From: Symsagittifera roscoffensis
Taxonomy: Eukaryota; Xenacoelomorpha; Acoela; Convolutidae
Length of the DNA: 64,000 bases
NCBI RefSeq assembly: GCF_963678635.1
Contig: NC_087066.1
Span: 13,314,517-13,378,516 of the forward strand
Direction: 5' to 3'
This document shows, piece after piece, positions 1 to 13,000 of this stretch. A model generated the notes under the pieces. That model saw only the letters and a program-made list of their open reading frames with translations. It ran no database searches and was not told the DNA's origin. The position numbers and the translations under genes were made by a program. Numbering within the stretch: position 1 is the first letter of the stretch; each line of letters begins with the position of its first letter.

Positions 1-865
1 GTAACTCCTCATTTAGGTTATAGAGTTGAGTTAAAGCTTGACTGAATATTTTTTTGACTCCAAAATCTCAACGTCATTTAGAAAAGTTATGTTGCAAGCA
101 TTAAGCATTAAGTGCATATCAAAAGGCTGGTTATTTTTTGAGAGGTGTCATTTTCAAAATCTGAATCTTATTTTAATAGATACAAATTGAAAGTAAGAAC
201 TTTCAATCGTTGCAAACTTCGATCTTTAATTGGGCCTTTGCAATCAGTGTAAAACAAAATTGAACGTAGTTTCTACCATTTTTTTGTCAACGGAAGCAAA
301 AATCAACAAAATAATCCAAATACTAAACAAGGTTAGCCGGCTGTTAATGCAATTGATTCAGAATAAGCCGGCCATTATAATTCTTACAAAAAGTTTCAAA
401 ATCTGGAGCACATTTTAAATAGAAAAAAAGTTGTTTTTTTTTTAAGTTATTATTTTTAAAATTTTCTGTGGTTTTTGATTTAAAAAAAGCCATTTTGCTA
501 AGTTATAAGAATTAGAGCTAGTTATTGATTAAGTTTGACCTGACTTGGGTGTCATCAATTTGAGCTCAGTGTCATCAAATTTTGCTAAAAATTTCAATTT
601 CTTAATTTTATTTGGAATGTGAACGTGGCTGAAAGAGCTTGAATATGATACTACACTTGAGCTCCTACGAGCTTTTCTGAGCTAATGAAACTGCGTTGAA
701 GTGAAAAAAAAAGAATTATATTTTTAGAATCGGAAAGGCGTTAGATTCACGCCACAACTTACTAGTTTTTTCGAAGCCGGCTGGAAATTATGTGACGAAA
801 AACTATCCCATTTCACTATTTTACAGTCTTGAGAACAAATTTTCCCCGAACTCAAATATACTTAC
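1..865. other. Non-coding, AT-rich sequence downstream of the last visible exon
   Basis: No open frame with a splice-compatible exon was found here on either strand. The minus-strand gene leaves its last visible exon at 866 with a good donor (GTAAGT) in phase 0, so this stretch is most likely intron of that gene and the next exon lies beyond base 1. Confidence 0.5.
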
Positions 866-1024
866 AGCTGCGGGGTATTTTGCCCCCTTGGAGTGTTGTG
901 AGTCATTAGTACCCTGGATTAGTCTGTCCATTCTATTCAGTGCATCTTCTGCTGTTCCCAATTGGTCCGATGAGTTTGCTGCGCTGCTGCTGATTGCTCC
1001 ATCATCAGCAAAGTGTTGACCATT
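866..1024 (-). CDS. Exon 15 of the coiled-coil gene (last visible)
   Basis: Acceptor ...TTTCAG before 1024 and donor GCT|GTAAGT after 866. It is 53 codons, phase 0 to phase 0. It encodes a Ser/Asn/Ala-rich stretch followed by a short amphipathic segment (ALNRMDRLIQ). The reading frame runs on past the window. Confidence 0.75.
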
Positions 1025-4000
1025 CTGAAATTGAACGGCTAGTAATCTCTTCATTTTTAATTTGAGTTATTGCAGATAGTAAACTGAGTTTTGCCGATCA
1101 GTTTGTCAAACTGTGATCGAAATTAGGTCGCCACCGAGGGGTTGTCTCAAAAGTGAGTCATATTGCACCGACAAAAGGTTAATTTCCTATAATAATTTCG
1201 ACAACAAACCTATAATTCATCATGATCTGTTTTCAGGGAATTGTCTGTTTACGAGCTATATGTGTATGACTTTCTGAAAATTGGTATGCGTTTTTTAATT
1301 CGCCTTTATTCAACAACCTTTTTGAACAGCACGTTCATTCCGTTTGACATTTCAAATAAAACTAGGCGATCCAATAAATTGTCAGATCACTTTGTCAAAA
1401 ACCATAAGTCACATTTACTGCAAAATCGGGGTTCAAAGCTGGCATGTTTACCGGCAGAGACTGACTTGCTACCTACGAACCTGGATTCAAGGGAAATATG
1501 GTATATGAGTTTTTGTTGGCCGACAATTAATCGAATGCCTTCAAAACACCCTGATAGTTTGTAAATCTTCCCTTATTGTTTGAACCCCCAAATACTGCTA
1601 GTGCTTGAGATATCATGTTTTTATCGAAATTTTGACATTTTTTTTAAAACTTGGGCTCTGCTTCATATACTTTTCTGTTAACTCTTTCCGATAGACTATA
1701 GCTATCGATTTTTTCATGTTTTTTTTTCAGATACTCTCAAAAATTTGTTTCTTGTTTACTGTACGAAGAGCGTGGCTCCACCCTGTGGCATTACTATAAC
1801 AATGGTGCTAAAAACCACTAAATGTGCTGCCTGCAATCATGGATTTGAAATTTAATGGTCTTCAAAATATTTTCATTTATTTTAGTTTCGACAAACTGAA
1901 GTTATCATTTAATTTGCGCCAAATAACAGCCGAGTAGACCCTCATTTTATTCGCCCTTAGTCTATCATAATTTTTTCTTGGTTTCTTGCCTTCTTTTTTT
2001 CTTTCTTTCTCGTATAGCGCATGTCCAAAAACTGAGCAGAATTAGGCTAATTAAGCTAAATTTTGTTGCTTAAAGATAAAAGACGACTACTCTGGATTAA
2101 ACATACCGGATTTTGTGTCTCTGCAAAAGCACTATGCGGTGGTGATAACACATGCTCCTCGCTCTGACCATCATGCTCGGCTGCTCTCGTTTCTTCGTCC
2201 GCCGAAAACGACAAATTCGCGCTTCTTCTCGTTTCGGCTCCCGAACTGGTGGCGCCTTCTCGTCTCGTAGACGACTCGTTGCTTGTAGTTACTCGTGTAC
2301 CAACCAGTGGGGTTAAATGGGTTTTGTTTCCACTGCTGCCCGCGGGTAAACTTGACCGTTTGTTAGTCTGGCTGGGGAGCATTTGAGGGTTCTGGGTTTG
2401 ACTCTCGACTGGGTTTTTGACTGACTGGGAATTGTTTGAAGTGGTCTCTACTGAAGCGAGGTTGTTTGTGTTTACAGAGCTGGCACCCAAACTGTGTTCT
2501 GAAATAAACAGGACGAGGGAGTTAACTGCGGTTAACTGGTTTTTTCTGGTTATAATTCGAACAAATTGGTTTTCAAACTGAGTTCAAATATTAAACAAAA
2601 AGCTTAAAAGCTCAACTGAATTACAAATTTAATCAAAAACCTTCAAAGCTGACAAAACTTAGAGGTTACTGAAACCAGTTGAGCTACAAATTTGAGTATG
2701 TTTGATCAAAAATTAAAATCTTTAAAAAAAAGATTTCCTTGATTTGATAATGTCAATTCTGAACTGGAATTTTAAAGGCTCAGTAAAATAGTTGCTCTTA
2801 AAACGAGAAGAGCTATCGTTAAGGACCCATTTCATGGCTCACATACAACTTGAGTGTTTTCTTGGAAATGGAAGTTCTTCAGTTTTGTACAAATTGTACT
2901 TCGTTTTTTTGGCAAAAATACCTCTCGTTCTAGTTTATGGGCGCCTTGATTTTATGTTCTATGAGGAGACAAGTTTAAATTGATCCAATGAATTAACCCT
3001 ACAATTTCTCAATCAAATGCCAAAAACTGTGGAATTGGTTTTTGAAGTTTGCAAACAGCTTTTCAATTTAATCGAACAACTTAGATCGAATACAATTAAA
3101 CAACACTTGCTTGATTTTTCAGTTCGCACCATGCCTCTTTTTCTTACGAGTCTATTTGAGAAAAGCGTAACTTATCCGTTTTTTGAAGAAAATGACGGAA
3201 TACATACGCTCGGTGTTTTTTATTTTCATTACAGAAAAAATTTTTTGTCAAAAAAATCGAACTTTTGCTTCCCAAGCACGGATATACTTAAGAAAAAATG
3301 ATTTTCGACGCTGAAAATAAAAAAAAGTTGCCCTCAATAATGTTTTCTAATTTTAAGTGGGGTAAGAAAATTGGCATTTTGTCCAATTTCAAATGATTAT
3401 TGCGCGCTAAATTATTGCTCGATTTGAGAAAAAAATATATTAGGGCAAAACGTGCTTAAATTTTGACAGAATTAATATTGTGAAATTTTTTTTTCAGAAG
3501 TTGGGCCCAAAAATTACTAAAAAAATTGATATTTTGTGGCTTTTAGTTTGTCAAAAATTGCACTGAAGCGGCAGTTTTAATTGCTGTCAAAACAATTAAG
3601 GCAGCTTAAATTTGAGAAGGGCGCAATCTCCAAGAACTTGCACAAAAAGTTTTTTCGCAATGTTTTAAATTTATTTTTAAAACTAAAATTGCATTGGTGG
3701 CTATCAAACAAAAATATATTTTTTCAATAAAAAAATGAGAAAAAAATGCCCTTGTTAAACTTTGTTAGGCCACATAAAAAACTCACTTTGGTACAGTTTT
3801 GTCAGCAATGAAAGTGGCAGCTTTAGCGTAATTTTTGCTCAGTTTCATTAATTCTGCTCAATTTCTAAACAATTTTTGCTCTCCTCATAATGTGTCTAAA
3901 ATCAACCCAATTAGGGAAAAGAGCGTTTTAAATTCCGAGTTTTCTTCTTGGCTGGACAAATTAAATTAGCACTGTAGGTTAGGCGGCGAATTAATTAATC

Positions 4001-7000
4001 TCTGAAAAAATTTGGTTTTTCATAACAAAAGACAGATACGGCAAAAATTCGTAACAGGCGACAATTCGTAACAGGCGACAGTTCGCAACAGGCGACAATT
4101 CGTAACAAGGCATTTGCAAATAGAATACTCTTGCTCCGCTTCGCTGCGCTGCGCTTACATCCAGCACGAGAGTAATACTGCGTGTGAATAAGTGTTCCAC
4201 GCTTAATTGTTACGATTTGTCGCCTGTTACGAATTGTCACCCGTTATGATTTTTCGCCTCACGCAAAAAAAAACATTTTCCGCCACGCTAAAAGGCAGTT
4301 AGAACATAAGGCAGTTCTAAGGCATTGAAGCATCATTTTTTTTGTTTCCGAGTTCTTGTAGCGTATTTTTTTTTGATTTTTTGAAAAAACGTTATCTTAA
4401 CATTATGAAGGGTCTATTCTTTTAATGGAGTGACTAAACGAAATTTTTAACCAATCAAAGTTGCGGTAACAAGCTCTCGTTCCTGAAATGTTTATGCGGA
4501 AACAGCTTGAGGTTCCTAGAAAAAATTCATTTTAAAAACTATTTTGAAAAATAACAACTTTGCAACCAAAAATCATCTTAGACGTGTTGATTTTTGTAAG
4601 AAGAATCACCTCAGACTATTCGAACATTCAGATTCCCGTTATCAAACTTTGTATATCTAGATTCAGCAACATACTATGATATCTCCCAGATCTTCACAGC
4701 CCCAGTAAGTAGCACGACTCTAACCGTTCGGATCTCAAAAAGAAAGAAAAAAGTGTCCACATCAAAAATGAAGTGAACACACTCTCTCAAGTAAATGAAT
4801 GCTCTCTTCTGTTTCAATTGGTTTACTGGACTGCTCTTTACTTACTTTTATTGGCTGCAGCAAATGAGTTGTTCTGTTCGGTTGTCTTTTCTATGAGGAG
4901 GACTTTGAGGTTGGCCACGTGTGCGTTCAACTCACTGTTCTCCTCCTTCACCTCAGTCAGTTTAGAACACTGCGTCCGGTACAGAGTCACCTGTTAATCA
5001 CCAGGACAAAGTTCGATAAAACAGCTTTAAATTAAGTTTCTACACGAAACTGAATTTCAAATCGGTTATGTTTTCTATAGCTGAAGCGAGTTCGAGTATC
5101 ATTTCTGAAGATACTTCTGCCAAAAATAGTGGAAAAGTTAACTTCCGATTTCAAGTGTTTCAAAGTTTTTAAACATGCTAGCTCAGTTCTAAAGACCAGC
5201 AGCGGATGAAGTGACCCCATGTTTTGCAGTGTATTACCTCTTTCTGGAGCAGACTCTTCTCTCCCCTCAACACACTGATGGTCTTGTTCAGTCTCTCCTC
5301 AATCGAGTCCGCATCCCTCAGTCTGGACTCCAGACTGGAGATAGTCTGAAAAACAATCCAAATCATGATTACTTTCCAAGTCTCTATGATCTACAAGGTC
5401 CACTCATATTTACTTATCAATAGTCTACTAATTTTTTCTTTTATCGAGTTTTAATTGAAACTCATAATGAGAGTTGGAGAGTCTTTACCTCTAGATCAAT
5501 CGCTGATTAGGTAATTTTTCGTATGTTGCTTTTTGAACCTTTTATTGAAAATTTAACCCCAAAATGACAATTGTTTTTTTAGCGCTCTCACCCTATTGAG
5601 ACAGAGATGCGCCGCTAATTAAGCAAAAATTTGAGCTATTGAGTTTTCTACCTGCAGTTTGTCCTCTAGCTCGCTGTTCTTCGCATCCATGGAGTGTTTG
5701 AGCCTCTCCATCTCCAGCTTCATATGATTCACCTCCAACAGAGCATTCTCCAGTTCTGCTTTTACTCCTCCTGGTCTGCTTCTTGTCACTTCCGCCCTAT
5801 CGCCTCCTACGCCTGAAAATACGACATCATGTAAACCTGTTTTTTTTTGTCAGTTTTAAAGTTTATGTAGCTTTAGAGCCTCGGTTCGCGCCCAAATTAT
5901 TTCATTTCAGCAAACTGACTTCTACCCAGCATAGCTTGCATGTTTTAAGCCGGGAGCGGAAAAAAATTAAAGAACTAAGTCGTAAAAACTACTTTTTGAA
6001 CTTTTTTCTAATAAGAAAAAAGTTAAGTACAAAAATTTTCAAACTTCATCTTACAAACGCAAATTTTTTGCATGTTTTCCATCTGGCTTTTTATGACGGG
6101 TGCAGTGTAAGCAACCATTTTGTCAAACATCAGAAGAAAAAAAACTGTTGCAACATTCAAAAAACAGATTTATTAGGGAAAACATCCGACATTTTTCAAA
6201 AAGTAGGGCAAAGATCCGTTTAACCGATGCAATAGTGATCGAATGAAGGCGATTCGTCGTTGTCGCGTGCGCTTCTTGCTATTTGCCAACAGAGGGTAGG
6301 AATCTATATGAAAACTAGAGACTGTTATCCGGCGACTTCAAACCGAGAGTACGCTAAGTTGGAGTCTGTTAATTGAACTACGTCTTGTATTTGAAATTCT
6401 AACGTCATTTTATTCCATAATTTTTATTTGAGTTCGGATGTTTGTACATAGTGGATGTTTGACATATCGGATGTTTGCTCTAGACACTTTTTTGGCAACC
6501 ATTGGATTTCAAAATTTTTTTACTGAAAATGTTTCAGACCATACCGATTTTTTTACCGCGCATGAACGAATTTGGCAAAATTTTTCATCACCAACTAAAG
6601 TTTACGGTTTTTCTGAAATTTTTTTTGCCTTTTAGCGAATAGGCGCAAAATTATCTTTTTGATTACTTTTTTTAAATTTAAGTAGGAACAAAAAAGTTTA
6701 AAAAACGTAAGAAATGGATTTATTTTTTTCCTTCTGATTTACTTTTTTAATTTTGTTTTTTGTTAATCTTTTTGATTATTAAAAAAACATTTAAATTTTT
6801 TTCCGCTCGCTGGTGATAAGGCAACAACTTTTGAACTGTTTGATGAGTTTGGCGTCAAAAATTTCTTCTATTGCTTAGAAAACAATTTCTTTTGACTAGC
6901 GACAACCTTTTCTTTCCACTTCAAAACTATAACACGATCCTATAATTTTTGTTCCGACCATTGAAAATGGGGCGTAACTTTGTATTCGGTTTTTTCTTCT

Positions 7001-10000
7001 TTTATTTTCTACGCAAAGTAAATAAATTAATTTATAAACGACATTTTTGTGGTTTCGTCCTAATTTATCAAGCTTCGACCGCGTGAAAAAACGTTCTTCA
7101 TAAAATTCATGGATGGGGCTAAAAAATACAGGGGTGGGGTCAACCGGTAAATGTGACTGCACAAAACTCATTGCCTCTCACCTCCCCCCTCTTGACTCTC
7201 AGGGGCAGTGTTGGAGTCGGAGTCCTCGGAGTGCACATGTTCAATGACAGAAGCCGACCCAGCATGGCATCCACTACTCCTGTGGAAACTGAGGTCTATC
7301 TTCAGATTGGCTATCTCGCTGTAGCACTCCTTCAGCTGCCACTCTGTGTCCTGCAGTTTGTTGTACAACTCCTCCACTTCTTTCCCATACGCACTGCACT
7401 GGTTCTCAAGCTAGAAAACATTCAGATTAAGATTTTGAGTCAATTTTTCCAAAAAAAAACAATGGGCTCACACGTTCCATTGAAATTTTATTTTTTTCTT
7501 TGTTTTGGCCCGTATTTCTGTGCGCTGCATTTCTTTTTTTTTCGCACGAGATTTTACTCATTAAAAAGACCCTAATCAGAAAAAATCAAGTTGTTTGAGA
7601 AAATTGGTCAAAAAATTTAAAACTTTAAAATTTTGCAATTAAGCATCACAAAGGCTATATTGTTCCGATCGTTGAAAGTGAGGAGGAACTTTTTTAGTCT
7701 AATTACGAGCGAGTAATTACGAGCGAGTAAAGCTAGAGAATATGTGTTAAAGTAGGATAATTTTGTGAGCTTGAAAAAGTTGGTTTTACTCCAAGAAAAC
7801 TAGCTTTCGAAATTTCATTTAGTGTTCAAAGCTTCCTGGCATAAGAATTTTTTTTTCTAAAAATTTGCAAAAAAATTTGCACAGCAACTGACTAATCATT
7901 TCAGCTTTTTAATTCCTTTTCACTTTTTAAACAAGTACTGGATAACAATCAAATCAAATACTTCTACCTGGAACAGTTGGTTCTTGAGCACATCATTAGT
8001 CTCACTTAGCCCCCCTCTCTCCTTCTCACACACCTCCAGTCTGGAGTGGACCAACTCCAGGTCCCTCCCCTTCACCTCCACCTCCCCCTCCCACTGTCTC
8101 TTCTGGTTGTGGTAAGTCTCGTCCAGCAGAGCGTACTCTGACTGCAGGCCACGCAGTTGGCTGCTCACGTTCTGGTTCTCGTCCTGTCAGCGACAATTTC
8201 GGTTCATTCAAAAAAGTTTTGTCTTTTATACTTTATACTTTTATACAAAAAAGTGGGTAAAAAATGAACTATTAAAGTAATTTTGTTTTCAACTTTATGA
8301 TCCATTTTTGAGTGTAAAACTGTTTCGGTTACTGCATTCAAGCACGAAAACACCTAAAAACTTAACTTTTAAACTTAACTTAATTAATTTTGTCAATTGA
8401 ATAGCCCAGCCCGGGTTGCCAACAAATGCTTGTCATAAACTTATCAGGCTAAGGCCCATATTCAGAAGAAAATGCCTCAAATTTTGATTATTTTGATTGG
8501 ATTTTAATCGATGTGACCTCCAGTTCGTGTATGCGTGCGATGAGTGTGTTCACAGTCTCCCCATTGGACACTTCTAGCTCTTCAGGGACTCTGTCGTCCG
8601 CCTTCAGGGCATCCATGATGGCCAGCAGTCTAGTCTTTTCATCCTGCACGAACTGCAGTTGCCCTGCATTTTAAACCCATTTAGGTTCATAAACATTTGA
8701 TATATAAGGAAAGATGTTTACGAATCAGGGGCGGATCTAGGATTTTCTCGAGGGGGGGGGGGCGGATTTTCAAAAAAAATTCGAAAATTTTGACGACCTT
8801 TTTTTTTTTTTAGGTCGACCAAATTGATTTTTCGAGCTCTCCCAAAGCACTGTTTTGCCCCTATTTTGGCTAAATTTTCTGGTCGGTCGGCCAAAAATGG
8901 ATTTCTGAAAAAGTATCAAAGGGGGGATTCTTTGGGTCGGCAGGGGGTCGAATCCCTGAGGGAGGAGAACGTCCGCCCCCCCGCCCTCCCCCCCCCCCCC
9001 CTAAATCCGCCCCTGTTACGAATCATGGCAAAATTTTCACTTAATCAGGCCATAAATGCTGGGATTAAAGAAAAATTACAGATAACAAAACCTAGATTTG
9101 CTCATAGTTTTCCAGTTTAGTGATTGCTTTTGGCGACACTTCATGTGATCAATCCGCAATAACTGTTTTTTTTTGCAAATCGAGGAAAATGAGTTTTGAA
9201 ATCCAGCAGCGCTGTTTATCCAGCAGCGTGTTTAGCAGCGTGAATTTTGAATTTTGAAATCCAGCAGCGGGGGGGGGGGCGGTAGTTAGCAGGAGCAGGC
9301 TAATCTTATCATGTATTTACCCCTCATGTCCGCGCCCTCTTCCCCTTAGTTCTTTCCCGCCTCATGAAACCAATTCGTTTCGTTTTAACAAGAGTTCCCT
9401 CCTCTTACCCTCTAGATGGTCGATGTGGTCCTCTGCCTCCCGAAGGTGTTCTGTAATCTCATCCTCCCTCTGCCTACTCACTTCTAGATCCTTCTCTAGC
9501 TTAGCCACCTGCGCCTCCAACTCACTGTCTCGGCGGGAACGCCTCTGCAAACAAAGTCACAAACATCATAGTCTCTCATCCGAGTAAGAAATCCAAAATA
9601 ACGCTGAAATGAAAAAAAGCTTGTCTTCAATAAAACTTTGCATTTGCAGAAAACATTTTTTACAAAAACAAACTGAAACAGCAGTTCATTAACCAAAAGT
9701 AGTACCAAGAGATTTCTGAGCAATGAAGTTTTTCTAAAATTTTTATAATTAGTTAAAAAAAGAAAAGAGATCAATGATATATCAAAGTTGCATTGAAACT
9801 GCGTCGTTTTAGGTAAATTTTTGATGAGTTTTTCGAAAGTGCGGCGGAACTCACTCTAATCCTTGGTCTGGTGAGTAGCTTTTCATCTAGATCTGGATGA
9901 ATGAGATCCTCTTGACTACTAATCTGGCTCGAACTCTGGGTTTGAATTTGGGCTGCTGGGTTTGAGGACTGTTGCTGTTGCTGCAGGCTCTGAACCTATT

Positions 10001-13000
10001 TCAAAGAACAGAATTACTGAAATGTAACAACAACGTCAATGAAAGTATATCAAAAAAGGTTTGTCTTAAATCATTTTTTGCTATTATTTTTGAGTTAATC
10101 AGTTCACGAGCATAAAACGATGCGTGGACCTTAGCGACAATTCGCAATGAGCGAGAATTCGTAACAAGGCATTGGCAAGTAGAATACGCTTGCTCCGCTG
10201 CGCTTACATCCGGCACGAGAGGAATACCTCGCGTGAATCAGTATTTACCCCTTAACTTACTGTTACGAATTGTCGCCATTTACGAATTGTCACCTGTTAC
10301 GAATTGTCGCCTCACGCCTATAGAAACGAGAAATGCTCCCCTAATGCTGCTCCTAAAGTCTATATTAAAATCTTGAATAAATATTTCTACTTTTAAGCTG
10401 TAGTTGCTTTTGAAAAAATATATTTTTGCGTCTGCAATTATTAGTATTATCTTGACTAATTCTTTGAACCTCTTGTTGAAGTCTCAAGTTCTCTTCCTGT
10501 AATCTACTTCTCCCGTCCTGTGACTCATTCAGCCGGCGTCTCAAGTTGTCACTCCCCTCCCCATCCCCACCAGCACCCACTATACTTCCCCCTCCCCCGT
10601 TGATCTTCTCCTGCAGTCGGGTGTCTGCTGTCTCGGAGGCGGGGTTCTTCTGCAACTCCGACAGGAGGGCGTCCCTTTCGCTCTCTATTTCGGCCAGTTC
10701 TTTTTGAGCTCTCCTGTTTCAAAAATGGGTAAAGACAACATCTTGGAGAAATCGTTACCTTTTGAAAACGACATTTTTAAAATGTTTTATCAAAAAAATT
10801 GAATGCAGCTCAAACAATTTTGGCCAAACTGCTGGTTTTGATTGTTTTAGTAGAAGTTGGATCGTAAGTTGTGTAGTCCCAATGACCGATTTCTCCAAAG
10901 TCCAGCCGCTTAGAAAAAGATTCTGATCCAGTTTCCATTTGTTCAGCTCACCTGTATTTATACTGCAGCACTCTGTGGTCTCTTCCCAACTTGGAGTTCT
11001 CCTCTTTGAGGTCCTTGATGAACAGCATGTCCCCCTGGTGGAACCTGTCCTGTGCCTCCTCCAGTGCCCCCTTGTAGTACTCCACCTCCTCTTCCAATCT
11101 CAACAGTCTCTCCTCATAGTCGTCTTCGTCGTCGTCTTCGTCTCCTTCACCGTCTTCACCGTCTGCCAAGATGTCATCATCTAGAAAAACAACTTCATGT
11201 TTAGCTGACCTTTTTATTTCTAGTCAAAAATGATCCTAGAGGATTAATTCCTTGCCTTCTTAACGCTATTTTTGAGGTCATAGCCTTCCAAAATCCCCTA
11301 AAAACGCATTTTTTTCAAAACTCTTCAAAGTGTTTTGGAAGAGCTCGAAAATTTAATTTGGTCGATTTCAAAAAGTGTTGACAAAACGTTTGACATTTTT
11401 TTTTTCAAAAATCAGCCTCCTTCCTCGGGAAAAACTCTGTCTTCTTATTACTTTCTGTATTACTTCCGACCACTCAGATTCACCTGTAATCACTTGAAAA
11501 TGCTCATGCCAACCTAATCACGAAATGAAAAAATGATCATTTTAATTATGAAGGTCGTTCATGGAGTCAAGTGGTATCCCCTGAATCTCTGTAACATCCC
11601 CGTCTTCGAGCAAGGCATAAACGGTCAACTCCACCCCCGCTCCCTTAAATCCTCTCCTGTTTCCAAGGATTACACGAACTGCGAAAGCTGATGTAAGCTA
11701 ATAGTGATTAAACCTGCATCGCGATGACCGCGTGAACTAGTGCCTGTGATGCGTCTACTGCCCCTCCCAGTCAGTCGCTTCCAGCTGCTGCTACAGGTCA
11801 GTGACCCCGCCTCCCCTCCTCCCCCATATGTGTCCAGGAACACAGTGGCCCCTCCCAGTTTCCCACTGCTGCCCTGGATGCGACTGGAGTCTGCTTCTGG
11901 ATCTAACTCGAGGCTGTCGCAGTCGCTGATCTCGACGTCCTCTTCGATCTCAGAGAGGGATTGTTCTTAAATTATAAAATATTAGACATTTTTTCTTTTG
12001 AAACATGAACAACCAGGAAAGAGCACAGAAAATTCCAATCACAGTTATAAATGCAAGCAATAAACAAAGAATTACAAAAAAAAATTAAATTTCGATTTTG
12101 TTTCAGTTTTGATACTAACGAACTTTTTTTCATTCAACATTTCCTGATAGTGTTATCTTTAATTTTATTGAAATATTTGTTAATCAACGTTTTATGTTCA
12201 AAATAATAAATAAATAGATCTTTTAGATCAAGACTCAAAATCAAGACTTCAGCCAAACATAAGACTTCTTATCTTAGCTGAGTTTGAGTCCGAGTAGTCA
12301 AAAAATCTGCTGTTATTCGCAAAAGGGAGACAGTTTTTTGTAAGGGTCCAAATCACGGCAATTTTTAATATGAAACTACCCCTGATTTGTTTCAATCTCC
12401 CGTTTAGTTGAGCCCAAACCAACCCACCCATACGCACATCGTGATTGTGCCCGATTAACAAACAAATGTGAGATTAAGGACATTTTGAATGAATAACTTC
12501 TTTTGCATTCAGGGTCATTGATAAGCGCAAAGCTACCCGCACCGAGCACCCATGGGCTTAGGTCGATTGTAATGGATTTCCGAGACAAAACAATCAGACC
12601 AATTTATTGATTATATGGTCAATATAATCGATTAATTTCGAAGGAAAAAATCCATATGATTGATTATAGTTCGCTATTTCTGGCACTTGATATTGGTTAA
12701 TTATGCCAGTAAAACCAATTAAACTTGATTAATCATTATTAGAACAGTTTTGTAAAATTCATCAAAAACCTTTCAAAAAATCACTTCTAATTAATTATAA
12801 TCAATTATAATAATCAATTTTGCAGAAAATTAAATGTGCAATAAACTTCTGCTGAAATCTCCCAACTACATTCAAACAATACCCCACATGCTTAAGTTGG
12901 GCGATAAAAACGTAGAAACAAAAGTTAGAGCCTCCTACCACCATTAAGGTTGTTGATGAAGGAGGGAGGTCGAGGTTGTTGCGAGTTGGCGGCAGGGTGA

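Noticed and set aside
4041-4258. CRISPR-like array of 17-mers
   Set aside because: The units have no unique spacers, appear inverted at the other end, and the DNA is eukaryotic.
8824-9120. 98-codon plus-strand ORF across the hAT-like MITE
   Set aside because: Half of it is the MITE including its G/C runs; not a gene.
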